From Ktedonobacter racemifer DSM 44963 (lineage in GTDB: Bacteria; Chloroflexota; Ktedonobacteria; Ktedonobacterales; Ktedonobacteraceae), in contig NZ_ADVG01000001.1 in the NCBI RefSeq assembly GCF_000178855.1, forward strand, positions 620,001 through 684,000: a DNA stretch of 64,000 nt, given 5' to 3'. The position numbers and the translations under genes are program-made. The notes below the pieces were generated by a model that had not been told where the DNA came from, searched no databases, and saw only the letters and a list, made by a program, of their open reading frames with translations. This document shows, in pieces, positions 1 through 9,433 of this stretch; the stretch's first letter is position 1; each line of letters begins with the position of its first letter.

Positions 1-252
1 GGGTTGAGCGTCTGACACGCAATGCTCGCAGATCAGCAGCCCCAGATGTCGCAATCAAACTCTTCGGAATACCAGAGGCCTTTGCTACTGCTCTCGGCCT
101 CTGCATCGCCTGAGGATGGCTCAACTTGGCTAACTCTTCTGGTCTCCCTCGCTGGCCTCTTTGCGACGCGCGTGAGCCTCACCTGACCGTTGCTGGACAA
201 CGAGAGCAAACTGTCTTCAAACTGCATGGCAGGCCATCTTCCCCGCCCTTGC

Positions 253-275
253 CATCTCGTTGCGCATCTCGTGGG
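253..275 (+). repeat. dispersed 23-nt repeat, copy A
   Basis: Core CTCGTTGCGCAT followed by CTCGTGGG. It differs from copy C (22244-22266) at one base. The same core, inverted, lies at 305-316. Confidence 0.6.
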
Positions 276-465
276 TCTGATGGGCAACGTTTTCTAGAAC
301 GAGGTTGCGCAACGAGCATGCAACAAGCAGATTGTATAGCATGAATGGTTACGACAAGCCATTTTATTCTTCTTGCTCGCTTGCTGATACCTTCTTGGAC
401 CCAAGTTCCAGGACGCAAGAGCCCAAATCGCTCAAGGCTGGTCCGGAGCTCATGACGAGAGCAAA

Positions 466-488
466 CATCTCGTTGCGCGCCCCGTGGG
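466..488 (+). repeat. dispersed 23-nt repeat, copy B
   Basis: Begins CATCTCGTTGCGC and ends CCCGTGGG. It differs from copy C at two adjacent bases (GC in place of AT). It lies just beyond the end of the STAND pseudogene. Confidence 0.6.
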
Positions 489-3001
489 TTATGAGACATC
501 TCGGCAGGAGGATTCCCGTCGCCATCCCTCTTTCATCGAAAAGAGCACGCATGTGCTCTCGCCGATAGACGCTTTTTCGAACGCTCCCAACGTGCGCAGA
601 GACGCCTTTTGTGCGTCGGAGAGCCCCCGGATGCCCGTGATGTCGAGCCGTTCGTAGGGGCGATCCCGCCGCAGCGTTCGAAGAGGTTTGCCTCGTTCGA
701 GGTCCCAGAGCACAATCGCTCCATCATCACCGCTGCTCGCCAACCTGCCTCCATCGGGGGAAAAGGCAAGTCCCCGCACCCAGTTGTTATGCCCAGTGAG
801 TGTCTGTCAGTCGTGAGCCAGTCCAGTCGGTTGCCTCTTCCAGAGTTGAATGTGTCCATCAGAGCCGCTACTGGCGAGCCTGCGCCCATCGGGGCTCCAG
901 GCCAGCGCCCAGACCGCACCGGGATGGGGCACGTCCTGGAGGAGAGTGCCCAGCTTCGGGTCCCAGACTCGGATGCTGGCATCATGTCCCCCACTGGCGA
1001 GCAGGTCTCCATCGGGGGAAAAGGCCAGGCAGACGATGGCGCTGGTATGCCAACCTGCCCAGAGCAAGGCACGGCTTTCAACGTCCCACAGCTTGATGGT
1101 CCCATCCCAGCTCGCGCTGGCGAGCAGGCGTTCGTCCGGGCTGAAGGCAAGAGTCCAGACACTGTCCGCATGCGCCGACCAGACCAGGTGCAAGGTCTGG
1201 CCTGTCTCGCGCCACACCCGCACTTCCCCGCGCCCACTAGCGGCGGCCCAGTACTGTCCGCTCTTGCTGATGGCGACTGCGGTGATGGCCCGAAAGACGC
1301 TCTCCTGGAGATGCGAACCGGCAAGGGTCGCATCTTGCATCTCGACGCCTTGCAGATGCACGCCGCGCAGGGCCAGGTGCGAGAGATCCAGCCTACGCAG
1401 GTCCCCGCGCAACAGCCGCAGCAGCGTCACCAGGTTCGCCGGGCCATACCCCTGGGCCTGTTCATCCCATGCGCGCACCGTCGAAAGCAGCTCGCGCAAG
1501 CGCTCCTCCACCTCGGCTCGCTCCCGGTACACGGTCTTGAGGAGATCCAGCAGGGGAGTGAGCAGCAACCGCTCCTGCGTCTGTCGCACGTATTCCTTGG
1601 CCTGGGCTTGCGAGAGGCCATGCTCACGCAACAGCCGGAGCCTGCCGTGCTCGATCTCCTGTTTGGCCGTGGCGACCAGCCAGTCGGTCACGTACTCCAG
1701 CACCACCGACTGCAAGGTAAAGCTGCCAGCCCGTTGCCCCCGCTCGATGAGACTGCGCCGGCGCAGCCCATCCACGGCTTCCAACAGCTGCAGAGGCGCA
1801 AGCGGGGCCACCAACGCGCAGAGGAGCTCCTCCAGGCTCACCGGCTCGCGCAGAATGGCCAGCCAGCCCAAAACGGTCTGCTCGAGCGCCGAGAGGCGGG
1901 CATATTGCTCGTCCAGCAGTGCTCGCCCCCCCCCAAAGACCGCCTCGCCTCAGAAACGGGATAACCTCGCCCCCGAAGAGCTCCACGATGGTCTGCGCCA
2001 CGATCTTTAAAGCTAACGGGTTGCCCTGGTACACCTCGACCAGGCGCGCCAGGTTCTGCGGGGAACCCACCACCTCTTTCTCTGTCAGGATCTGAGCGCT
2101 CGCCAGGTCGTCCAGTCCAGCCAGACGCAAAGCACGACCTGGCGAGCGCTTGCCTTCCAGGGGCACGAGATCCGCCGGTTTCTCCCGGCTAGTCAGCAAC
2201 AGGCAACTCTGGTGCCTGGTTTCCCCCATGAGTCGAAGGAGTTGGGCATAGCCTGGTGCGCCTGCACGTATGCGACCTGTGCCAGTCCCCTCCTCCAGGA
2301 GGGTCTCCGCATTGTCCAGCACCAGGAGAACCTGCCGACTTCGCTTGTGGATCAAGCACCTGGAAGCAGCTCTCCACCAGCGCGGTACAGGTGGGACTAT
2401 CACGCAAGGAACGCCAGATGACAACCTCGAACTGCCTGGCCACCTGGTGCATCACCGTGATGGCCAGCGCCGACTTGCCAATGCCGCCCATGCCCAGCAC
2501 ACTGACCACCCGGCAGCGGTCCTCTCCGATCCACCGTGCGAGCAAGGCCAGTTCCTCCTCGCGTCCATAGAAGCTGGGTACATCGAGCGCCTCTCCCCAA
2601 TCCACCCGTGGCCCGCTTCCAGGAGCCGATGGGTTGGACAGGCCAGCGCTCAAGGGCTGTTGCGCCGCACCTTCGCTCCCAGGCATGGCTGGTTGGCTGA
2701 GCAACTCCTGCAGCCACGTCTCATCGAGCAGCACCTTCTGGTGGGCCGCTCGCCAGAAGGCTCGAATTTCCTCTTCCTCCTGCCCAGCTGCAAATGCGCC
2801 GTGCTGCAGGGCGAACGCCAGCAGGGCTTGCAGGTGAGTGGCTTTGGGGTACATCTCACCTGCCTCCCAGCGGCCAATGGTTTTGCGCGTGATGCCCAAG
2901 GCCGCCGCCAGGCCCTCCTGTGTCAGCCCAATGCTGGTCCGCAGGGTCAGCATCCTCTGGCCGAAGACATAATCTGGCTCCCCGTGCAAGGGCCAACTCA
3001 T
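489..3001 (-). pseudogene. HTH / NB-ARC / WD40 STAND ATPase, broken by two frameshifts and a stop
   Basis: Signal-transduction NTPase of the STAND class. In gene order it has an XRE-type helix-turn-helix (residues about 12-65, with LTQEGLAAALGITRKTIGRW), an NB-ARC ATPase with Walker A GMGGIGKS at 170-177 and a Walker-B-like VLLVLDNAE stretch. A winged-helix and helical region follows, then at least five WD40 blades (repeated LAFSPDG..LASxxxDG..LWD). The frame shifts near 2341-2360 and again in a run of nine C at 1926-1934, and an in-frame TGA lies at 807-809 between WD blades. Restoring the frames gives one continuous protein of about 830 residues with the C-terminal signature usual for Ktedonobacterial members. 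Such proteins are suspected regulators or defence sensors. The G9 run could be a sequencing error, but three separate lesions suggest real decay. Confidence 0.85.
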
Positions 3002-3106
3002 GAATAGATTCCTTTCAAGGACTGCAGGAAGGGACAGGAAATGGGACGGTTGGATATTGTTTTCCTCGACCTCTGCCAGTATACTGATTTCTGTCGGATG
3101 TGCTCC

Positions 3107-3166
3107 ATGCGAGTCACCGTTGACACATGCGAGTCACCGTTGACACATGCGAGTCACCGTTGACAT
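3107..3166. repeat. three tandem 20-bp repeats, probable IS21-family end
   Basis: CATGCGAGTCACCGTTGACA is repeated three times without gaps. On the other strand it reads TGTCAACGGTGACTCGCATG. Multiple short direct repeats starting with TGT are typical of IS21-family ends (family knowledge). No istA or istB gene remains nearby, so this would be a solo or deleted end. Confidence 0.45.
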
Positions 3167-3737
3167 AGGAGGGCAGGAGACCTCTCATGTGCTTCCAGGC
3201 CCTCCCTTTGATGTTTTGCCCCCTGTCATAGCAGATAGGCAAGCAGAAGGCGAGTGGCTAACGTGTTTGGGGAGCAGAGAAACCAACCGAAGGAGGTACA
3301 GCTTATTGAATCAAGGAAATTTCTGATGACAGTGATTGTTTTTTGGCCGCAAGACCATCGGAAGCGAAGTCCAAATAGATAATGGCTGGCAGGAAGTGAC
3401 CGAGATGGCTCTCGCCTTCATCACTCAACAATGGAATAGCAACGAATAACTCTCATATTTTACCTGGGAAGAAGAGGACTCTTCTTCCCACGGAATGCGC
3501 AACGAGTTAGAATATCCAGACGTCAAAAGGAGCGTAAGAACAGCAATCGAAAATGTGCGCGACTCTGCTTAAAGGTGCGCTTGTTGTACACCTTTGGAGG
3601 CGTTGACAGAGAGACAATAGCATGGTATGCTACACGTACCAGATAAGAAAAAGTGTTCTAAACCATAATATCTGATGTTTCTCGCGAAAGAGGCGACGTC
3701 TCTCTCTCAGTGTGGTGTTGAAAGGGAAGGGGTCTTC
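3167..3737. other. gene-less stretch before tnpB
   Basis: Holds an inverted copy of the dispersed repeat (3487-3506) and a short hairpin (AAAGGTG..CACCTTT, about 3570-3595) that could belong to the left end of the TnpB element. A short open frame near 3345-3450 has no recognisable relatives. Confidence 0.35.
3487..3506 (-). repeat. dispersed repeat, copy D (inverted)
   Basis: The reverse complement reads CTCGTTGCGCATTCCGTGGG, one mismatch from the corresponding 20 bases of copy C. Confidence 0.55.
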
Positions 3738-4991
3738 ATGCTCCTCTGCAAAAAAATCAAACTTGACCTCAGCGAGCAAGACATGGCCACCCTTGAGTTC
3801 ATGCAAGGAAAATGCAGAGGCCTCTACAATTGGTGGGTGATGAAACTGCGAGACGGTGAGAAGTGGCGATTCAACGCCTGCAAGAAAACGCTGGCCGAGA
3901 GCCGTGCCCATGATCCTGAACTTAATCTGGTCTATGGGAAATTGCTTGCGGAAGTGTACTATCGCCTGGATGGGGCCATGCGAGCCTTCTTTCGTCGCGT
4001 CGCCAATGGGGAAACGCCAGGCTTTCCCCGCGTGCGCCCTCGCCATGGCTTCTTTACCCTCTGTTATCCGGCGATGTATCTCACGCTTGAGGGAAACACG
4101 CTCACGTTGCCCACAGGAGGCAAGGGCAAGCACAAACGCTTTCCTGCCATCCGTGCTCACCTCACCGAACTGCCTCCCGAAGGCTTTCGAGAGGTGGCTA
4201 TTAGTCGCGATGGCAGAGGTAACTACTACGCCTCTTTCAGCTACCGAGAGCCCGAGCAAGCCAAACGCGATGGCAACACCGTGGCTTTCGATCTGGGCAT
4301 CAAGACGCTGGCAACTGGGGTCACGCAAGAGGGCCGAATCTATCACATCGGTGGGTTCAAAGGCTCGCGTTGGTACAACAAGCAGTTGGATCGGCTTCGC
4401 TCGAAACGCGGCAAGTGCAAGAAGAAGTCCCGTCGTTATCTTCATCTGAGCAAGGTGTACAAGCGCGTGTCGCAGAGGAAGCGCAACAAACAGCGCGATA
4501 GCCTGCACAAGGCATCGCATCTCATCGCACGACGATTGGTTGAGAGAACTGTCGTCGTGGGCGATCTTTCTCAGCGGCAGATGGTCATGAAAGAGCATCA
4601 GGAGCGCAACAGGACGCTCAATCGGGCAGTCTACAACGACTGGGGCCTGTATGCCTTTGTCCAGATGCTCACCTATAAATGCCAGTTGTATGGGAAAGGG
4701 CTTCAGTTCGTAGATGAGCGCAACACGTCCAAGCAGTGTAGTGGCTGTGGGAATCTGCACGCCATGCCCCTGTGGAAAAGAACGTATCAGTGCGCGGAAT
4801 GTGGACTCGTCATGGATCGAGATGAGAACAGTGCTGTCAACATCTTGACGAGGTTCTTTGCCCGGCGAGGGCCATACACTCAGGCTCGTCCTGAGTGCGA
4901 TGTGCTGCAGGCGACCCAAAGCGGCGTAGAAGTCATGGGGACTTCCTGTGAGGGCCAAGTGCAGCAATTGAATCTATTCGAGGGTGGATAA
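3738..4991 (+). CDS. tnpB: TnpB RNA-guided nuclease of an IS200/IS605-type element
   Basis: 417 residues from the ATG at 3738, chosen over the upstream 3675 ATG because a strong purine-rich ribosome site (AAGGGAAGGGG) precedes it and TnpBs usually begin with an MLLCKKI-like strand. RuvC-I Asp185 sits in FDLGIKTLATG, a zinc ribbon is formed by Cys334/337 and Cys352/355, and RuvC-III is in MDRDENSAVNIL (Asp360/362). At RuvC-II, where most TnpBs have a Glu-Asp pair, this protein reads VVVGDLSQ, with Gly275 in place of the glutamate. Glu286 or Glu289 could substitute, since relocated glutamates are known in some TnpB lineages. No tnpA is adjacent, so the element is IS1341-like and not self-mobile unless helped. 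TnpB uses an RNA from the element's 3' end to cut DNA and keep the element in place (family knowledge). Confidence 0.88.
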   Translation: MLLCKKIKLDLSEQDMATLEFMQGKCRGLYNWWVMKLRDGEKWRFNACKKTLAESRAHDPELNLVYGKLLAEVYYRLDGAMRAFFRRVANGETPGFPRVRPRHGFFTLCYPAMYLTLEGNTLTLPTGGKGKHKRFPAIRAHLTELPPEGFREVAISRDGRGNYYASFSYREPEQAKRDGNTVAFDLGIKTLATGVTQEGRIYHIGGFKGSRWYNKQLDRLRSKRGKCKKKSRRYLHLSKVYKRVSQRKRNKQRDSLHKASHLIARRLVERTVVVGDLSQRQMVMKEHQERNRTLNRAVYNDWGLYAFVQMLTYKCQLYGKGLQFVDERNTSKQCSGCGNLHAMPLWKRTYQCAECGLVMDRDENSAVNILTRFFARRGPYTQARPECDVLQATQSGVEVMGTSCEGQVQQLNLFEGG

Positions 4992-5009
4992 GCACATTTG
5001 AGTAGATTT
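4970..5009 (+). other. hairpin at the 3' end of tnpB, candidate right end / guide-RNA scaffold
   Basis: GAATCTATTCGA at 4970-4981 pairs with TTGAGTAGATTT at 4998-5009 (12 pairs, three G-U) around a 16-nt loop, straddling the tnpB stop codon. In IS200/IS605 elements the right-end hairpin and the omega-RNA scaffold occupy this position. The next gene starts 20 nt later, so it could also act as an attenuator. Confidence 0.4.
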
Positions 5010-5029
5010 AGAAAGGCAGTGCATTAACA

Positions 5030-5656
5030 ATGAACATAGGTATTATCGGAGCTGGAAACATTGGCGCCACTGTGGCAAAATTGTTTGCTCAGGCGGGACA
5101 TCAAGTAGCTATCAGCAATACCAAAGGACCAGAGTCGCTGAAGCAACTGGTTGCGGAAATCAGCCCAAACGCCAAAGCAGCTACCGTTGAAGATACTATT
5201 AAATTTGGTGAGGTCATCTTGCTAGCTATACGCTGGACGCAGCGTAACAGTCTACCTAATGCCCAACTATTTGAAAATAAAATTGTCATAGATGCAATCA
5301 ATGCCTATGCCACAGATGGAGATGGGAATTTCCAGCCCGCTCCACTGGGAGAGACCACATCCAGTGAAGAGATCTTGAAATTGATGCCAGGTGCTCGCCT
5401 CGTCAAAGCCTTCAACACCATGTATTTCGAAACACTGCAAACCGGCGGCAGTAGCATACCAGAAAAGCGCCTTGTCCTCTTCATCGCGGGAGACGACTCA
5501 GAAGCGAAAGAGGTCGTCGCCCACTTGATCGAAGACATTGGCTTTGCCGCAGTTGATACCGGCTTCCTGCATGAAGGTGGACGCCGCCAGCAACCTGGCT
5601 CGCCAATCTACAACGCTCCCATGACTGTTGATCAGGCTAAAGAAATTACTGCCTAA
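5030..5656 (+). CDS. NADPH-dependent F420 reductase-like oxidoreductase
   Basis: 208 residues. The N-terminus is a Rossmann fold with GIIGAGNIGATVAKLF and SN after the second strand, a pattern of NADP-preferring members. Full length for the F420:NADP oxidoreductase / NAD(P)-binding family, with a C-terminal part containing the conserved VKAFNTMYFETL and GFLHEGGR segments. F420:NADP reductases shuttle hydride between NADPH and F420, and two LLM-type F420/FMN oxidoreductase genes occur elsewhere in the window. The gene follows the TnpB element closely and ends before a strong hairpin. It may use another substrate, because many family members are uncharacterised. Confidence 0.8.
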   Translation: MNIGIIGAGNIGATVAKLFAQAGHQVAISNTKGPESLKQLVAEISPNAKAATVEDTIKFGEVILLAIRWTQRNSLPNAQLFENKIVIDAINAYATDGDGNFQPAPLGETTSSEEILKLMPGARLVKAFNTMYFETLQTGGSSIPEKRLVLFIAGDDSEAKEVVAHLIEDIGFAAVDTGFLHEGGRRQQPGSPIYNAPMTVDQAKEITA

Positions 5657-5692
5657 CCTCCCCTAAACAACAACCGTGTGCTTGAAGAGAGG

Positions 5693-5725
5693 TACATACA
5701 AGCTTATCCAATAAGCTTGTATGTA
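5693..5725 (+). terminator. perfect 15-bp hairpin after the F420 reductase-like gene
   Basis: TACATACAAGCTTAT and its exact complement flank a 3-nt loop, 36 nt past the stop codon. There is only a weak T tract, so it may be a Rho-independent terminator or the relic of a palindromic mobile sequence. Confidence 0.5.
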
Positions 5726-5787
5726 TGTGTTATACTGCCTATTCTTATCCGAGACAACACAAGCGGAGCAGAGTATCGCAGAGTACC

Positions 5788-6978
5788 TAGTGCAAGATTA
5801 CGAAACCTTTTCGGAAAGAGATAAATGTGGCTCATATGCACACCCATAATAGGCACAGACCCGCTCAGCGAGGTGATGAGCCGAAAGCAACCCATTGGTT
5901 TCGGCCACATTGCGTTTGCCATGGACCCACTTGGGCTCAATTGGATTGAGCCAGGGACTTTTGGTGGGCAGTTGGAAAGGCAAAATCCGTACCCCTTCGC
6001 CCGTTTGTTTGACCGCGAGGTTGTGTTTTCTGATCCAGGTGCGCACTCTCGCGGCTTTCATGCCAGGAGGCGTTGTCCCAGATGAGGAGCCACTGACGTT
6101 TGCCTTGTGCGGCCAATTGCTGACAACACCAGTCCAGAAACTGGATGGTGATCTCACTCACCGGGCGTCCTGTGACAAAACGAAGCCACATCTGCTCTCG
6201 CACGGGTTCCTCCGTGGTTCCCTTTTGCCAGAGAACCCCATAGCACGCCAATGCTTTTGGGTCTGGATCATTCTTTTGCCAGGATTGCTCAACCAAACGG
6301 ACGGGGTGCTCGGAGTCTTGCCAGGCATAAAGGCGTGGAAGAGCAAATCGGCTCCACCAGACCTCGTCGAGGAAGCCAATGGCCCAATCAGAGCGGGGTT
6401 GAGCGTACGCGATCAAGCGGTCACGAGCCTTTTTTTTCGTGCATACTGCGGATCGGGGCTGGTGATCCAGTGCGCGGGCGCGTTTCCAACTGACCCCCAA
6501 GCGCTTGAGCGCACGGCGGACACTGGCAGCAGTGGTCGGGGCAGCCACGAGTCCTTGTGACAAGCAGATCTGCGCCACCAGTGGGAGAGACCAGAGATTG
6601 CGCGCGATCCCAAAATCGCGCGGGCTGCGATGCAGCAGATCGCGCAGGGCTGGCAGATTCTCGTCGGCAATGCTGGTGCGTAGCCGATGAGGGCGACAGG
6701 ACTCCTTCTTGAGCACGTCGAGCCCCTGCTCGTTGAAGTCTTTGATCACATTGCGCACCGTCTGGTCGTCGCAGCCCAGTTGCCGCGCAATGGCGATGGC
6801 TCGCTCTCCACGGGCTGAAGCCAGAAGGATCTGGCAACGGCGTAGCACAAAGGCTGAGCCGGAGCGTAAGCGAGCCTCGATATGGGCTCGCTCGGGTTCG
6901 GTGAGTGGTCGAATGAAAATGGGTTGCATACCTTCTCATATCGGCTACTTTCCTACTTTCTTTTGAACGATTGCACTA
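5788..6978 (-). mobile_element. IS630-family insertion sequence
   Basis: Both ends read CCTAGTGCAA as inverted repeats (5786-5795 and 6971-6980). Taking the TA at 5788-5789 and 6977-6978 as the duplicated target dinucleotide gives an element of about 1.19 kb, normal for IS630 (Tc1/mariner-like, TA insertion). The transposase inside is frameshifted. Confidence 0.65.
5798..6929 (-). pseudogene. IS630-family transposase, one frameshift
   Basis: The N-terminal part (from 6929) has the helix-turn-helix region (ERAIAIARQLGCDDQTVRNV) and the first catalytic Asp in FLDEVWWSR. The second Asp lies in WDNASWH just before a frameshift near 6060. The other frame continues with VRTWIRKHN and ends with the catalytic Glu region SPWLNPIEPKWVHGKR. 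DDE transposases of this family cut and paste into TA. IS630 members can use programmed frameshifting, but the position near the second Asp looks like a lesion. Confidence 0.85.
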
Positions 6979-7254
6979 GGAGGAACATATGGAACGAAAC
7001 GTTCTGACTTGAGCGGTGGCCTCATCGGGCCGGATGGTACGCCACGAAACTATCCTGGTTCGTTCGATGGGACACCCATGTTTCTCGGCTGTAGTGAGAG
7101 GGATTTCCACATTCCCAAAGAGCGGGTTGAATACTCCGCTCAAGTGCTGCAACGGATGGGAGGACAGGTGACGGCGCGCTTGTATCCCAACATGGGCCAT
7201 ACCATCAACCAGGATGAGATCCACGTTGTGCAAGCCATGATGGCGGCACTGTGA
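6979..7254 (+). pseudogene. 3' fragment of a phospholipase/carboxylesterase
   Basis: The frame encodes the last third of an alpha/beta-hydrolase esterase: SGGLIGPDGTP, then FLGCSERDFHIPKERV and LYPNMGHTINQDE with the catalytic His. The part with the nucleophilic serine is missing, and the frame runs without a convincing start into the right end of the IS630. The 5' portion is not found on the other side of that element, so insertion was accompanied or followed by deletion. The fragment ends 24 nt before pstB. Confidence 0.75.
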
Positions 7255-7472
7255 GCAAAGGAGAAGGGAAGCGACTTCATGGAGAGCAAGAGCCATCCTG
7301 GCCTTCAGTATATGCAGGTTGAAGCCGAGTTGGAGAGCAAGAAAGTTGAGAGCAAACCCGAGAACCAGATTGGGACGTCCTTGCAACTTGCTATTCGCAA
7401 GGGAACGCCGCAGCAGCATCTTCGCCCCAATGAGCCATGCAAAATTGAGGTCAAGCATGCCAACTTCTATTA

Positions 7473-8711
7473 CAGGGCAATCGCATCTAATTAACCCCAT
7501 CTAGAACACGAAGAAGATACGAGTTGTCCCAGCCAGCTTTGAGACGCTTGGCATGGATGCCAACGCGAGAAGATTTCTCCTGGCGCAAGAGATTCAAACT
7601 GATGTGACGCAGCACCGCGAGATTTTCGTCGGCATGACCAAGCCGCACACGCGATTCATCTTCCCGAAAAGCGACATCGAGCACCCAATGCAGACTGTTT
7701 TCGATCCCCCAGTGGCTTCTGACGGCGGTCGCAAACGTTTTGACGGAGGAAAAACTGAGCAAGAAGTAGCGTGTTTCTTTCGTCGTCTTCTCTTGCATCC
7801 GCCGCTCAGCTCGAACGACCCCAATGCCTTGCAAGCGTTTCCACTTGCCCTCTGGGTTCAGATGCGCCAGGATCGCTGGATCGCTCAGGGTCCAATGTTC
7901 ACGAATCTCCAAACGACCATGCCCTTTCTCCACTTGCCGATCCAACTCCCAGTGCTGAGCTTCAACGCCCTCCTTTTCTGCCAGAGCAAAGGTGGCTTTG
8001 ACCTCCTCAAACAGGTCCCCATGATTGTCTTTGAGTGCCAGGGCATAGTCCCCTTCTTGCTCGACAATCTGCTGGGCAATCTTGCTCTGGGTTCCCATCG
8101 CATCAATGGTCACAATGCACCCATACGCGGGCCAGTTGTTCCAAGAGCAAGGGAATAGCCGTGATCTCATTGGACTTTTCTTCCGTTGCCAATTGCGCCA
8201 ACACGAGGCGATTTTCGACTGCCCAGGCGCTCACCAGATGCAGCGCTTTTTTGCCGTTGGCCCGATCATGCGAGCGGCGCGACGTTTTCCCATCAATGGC
8301 GATGACCCCTTGAACCCTTTGGCTGATCCCTTGAACCCATTGAAGGAAACTGGCTTCAAACTGCTTGGGATCAAGGAGGGCAAAGACGCGCCCGAAGGTA
8401 TCGTGAGAGGGAATGCCATTGGATAAGTCGAGTAACTCCGTAAAAAAGGCCTCTTTGACCTTCCCAAATTCCTCGATCTCCACCCACCCCTCCGCTCCAC
8501 ACAGGACGCCACAAATGGCCAGGATGATGATATCGCGCAATCGATGCCGCTTGGTGCGCTCCATCCGAGGGTCTTGCACTTGGGCAAAGATACTTTCCAG
8601 GTCTGACCGGGTATTCTCTTCCAACTTCTGCTCTCCTGCTTTTTTGACCTATTGTATCACTCCCCCTTTCTTGTTTTTCGTTGATGAGTTTATTTAGATG
8701 CGATTGCCCTG
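7473..8711 (-). mobile_element. ISAs1-family insertion sequence in pstB, complete ends
   Basis: Perfect 18-bp terminal inverted repeats, CAGGGCAATCGCATCTAA at 7473-7490 and its complement at 8694-8711. Exact 10-bp direct repeats ACTTCTATTA flank the element at 7463-7472 and 8712-8721. Length 1239 bp. The intact duplication implies an insertion without later rearrangement. Confidence 0.93.
7487..8624 (-). pseudogene. ISAs1-family transposase, one frameshift
   Basis: The first frame (8624 down to about 8125) contains the N-terminal DDE_Tnp_1-associated region and VIAIDGKTSRRSHD with the first catalytic Asp. The second frame carries VTIDAMGTQ with the second Asp, [12 protein letters not shown], and [17 protein letters not shown] with the catalytic Glu. 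The shift is near 8120-8130. The stop codon lies within the terminal inverted repeat. The element's ends are perfect while its gene is shifted, so the shift is recent or an assembly error. Confidence 0.88.
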
Positions 8712-9433
8712 ACTTCTATTATGGATTGCAGCAAGCCCTCTTCGACATCTCTCTGCCCATACGTGAACGTCAGATCACTGCGTTGATCGGGCCCTCGGGG
8801 AGTGGAAAATCGACATTCTTACGTACCCTCAATCGCATGAATGATCTGATTCCCTAGTCGCGGCTTGAGGGAGAAGCCATAATGGATGGAGAAAATATCT
8901 ACGCCAAAAAGACGGATGTGGTCTTGTTACGTCAAAAAATAGGCATGGTGTTCCAGCGTCCCAACCCGTTTTCCAAATCGATCTTTGAGAATGTTGCGTA
9001 TGGGCTCCGTGTACAGGGGCATTCTAAAAAAGTTATTAAAAAGCAGGTTGAGCGGAGTTTACGTGATGCGGCGCTCTGGGATGAGGTGAAAGACCGGCTC
9101 AAAAGCTCGGCACTCAGCCTTTCCGGTGGACAGCGGCAGCGCCTGTGTCTAGCCCGTGCACTCGCTGTCATACCCGAGGTGTTGCTGATGGATGAGCCAG
9201 CATCGGCACTTGATCCGATCGCCACCCTGAAAATTGAGGAACTGATCAATGAATTAGTCGAGCGCTACACGATTGTCATTGTGACACATAATATGCAGCA
9301 GGCGACATGCATTGCGCAGTTTACGGGTTTCTTTCTCAGCGGTCGGCTGATTGAGCATGGCCAGACGGCTGACCTTTTTCAGCATCCAACACAGCCAGAG
9401 ACAGAGAGCTATGTGAGCGGTCGCTTCAGTTAA

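Larger units (their letters stand above)
1..488. other. gene-less stretch with copies of a dispersed repeat
   Basis: No reading frame here resembles a protein family. The stretch holds two near-identical 23-nt copies of the dispersed repeat described separately (253-275 and 466-488) and a shorter inverted copy of its core (305-316). It lies just downstream of the decayed STAND ATPase gene on the minus strand. Confidence 0.4.
7279..9433 (+). pseudogene. pstB: phosphate ABC transporter ATPase PstB, interrupted by ISAs1 and an amber codon
   Basis: Removing the IS (7473-8711) and one copy of its 10-bp target duplication joins 7279-7472 to 8722-9433 in one frame of 302 codons. The reading continues from HANFYY directly into GLQQALFDI. 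Walker A is GPSGSGKST, the signature is [15 protein letters not shown] and Walker B is [13 protein letters not shown]. Codon 110 is TAG (8855-8857), within the DLIP/SRLEGE segment. PstB energises high-affinity phosphate import with PstSCA, none of which is in the window. A ribosome site (AAAGGAGAAGGG) precedes the ATG at 7279. With both an insertion and a stop the gene is dead here; the downstream part from 8882 still encodes an intact-looking ATPase C-terminal half. Confidence 0.9.

Noticed and set aside
807..809. Selenocysteine at the TGA in the STAND WD40 part
   Set aside because: The position is a linker between blades with no redox role, and the gene has two frameshifts as well.
609..1964. 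Long open frames on the plus strand opposite the STAND pseudogene
   Set aside because: They are the antisense of WD40/NB-ARC coding sequence, with no family motifs and composition typical of reversed coding strands.
3107..3166. CRISPR array
   Set aside because: The 20-bp repeats are directly tandem without spacers, and no cas gene is in the window.
3630..4967. Long minus-strand frame opposite tnpB
   Set aside because: Mirror of the TnpB coding strand; all recognisable motifs are on the plus strand.
6976..7500. Minus-strand frame across the esterase fragment and pstB start
   Set aside because: Antisense to two recognisable genes and reads into the IS end.
8855..8857. Pyrrolysine or other recoding at the pstB TAG
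   Set aside because: The codon is in an ordinary surface segment of an ATPase already split by an IS; no recoding logic applies.
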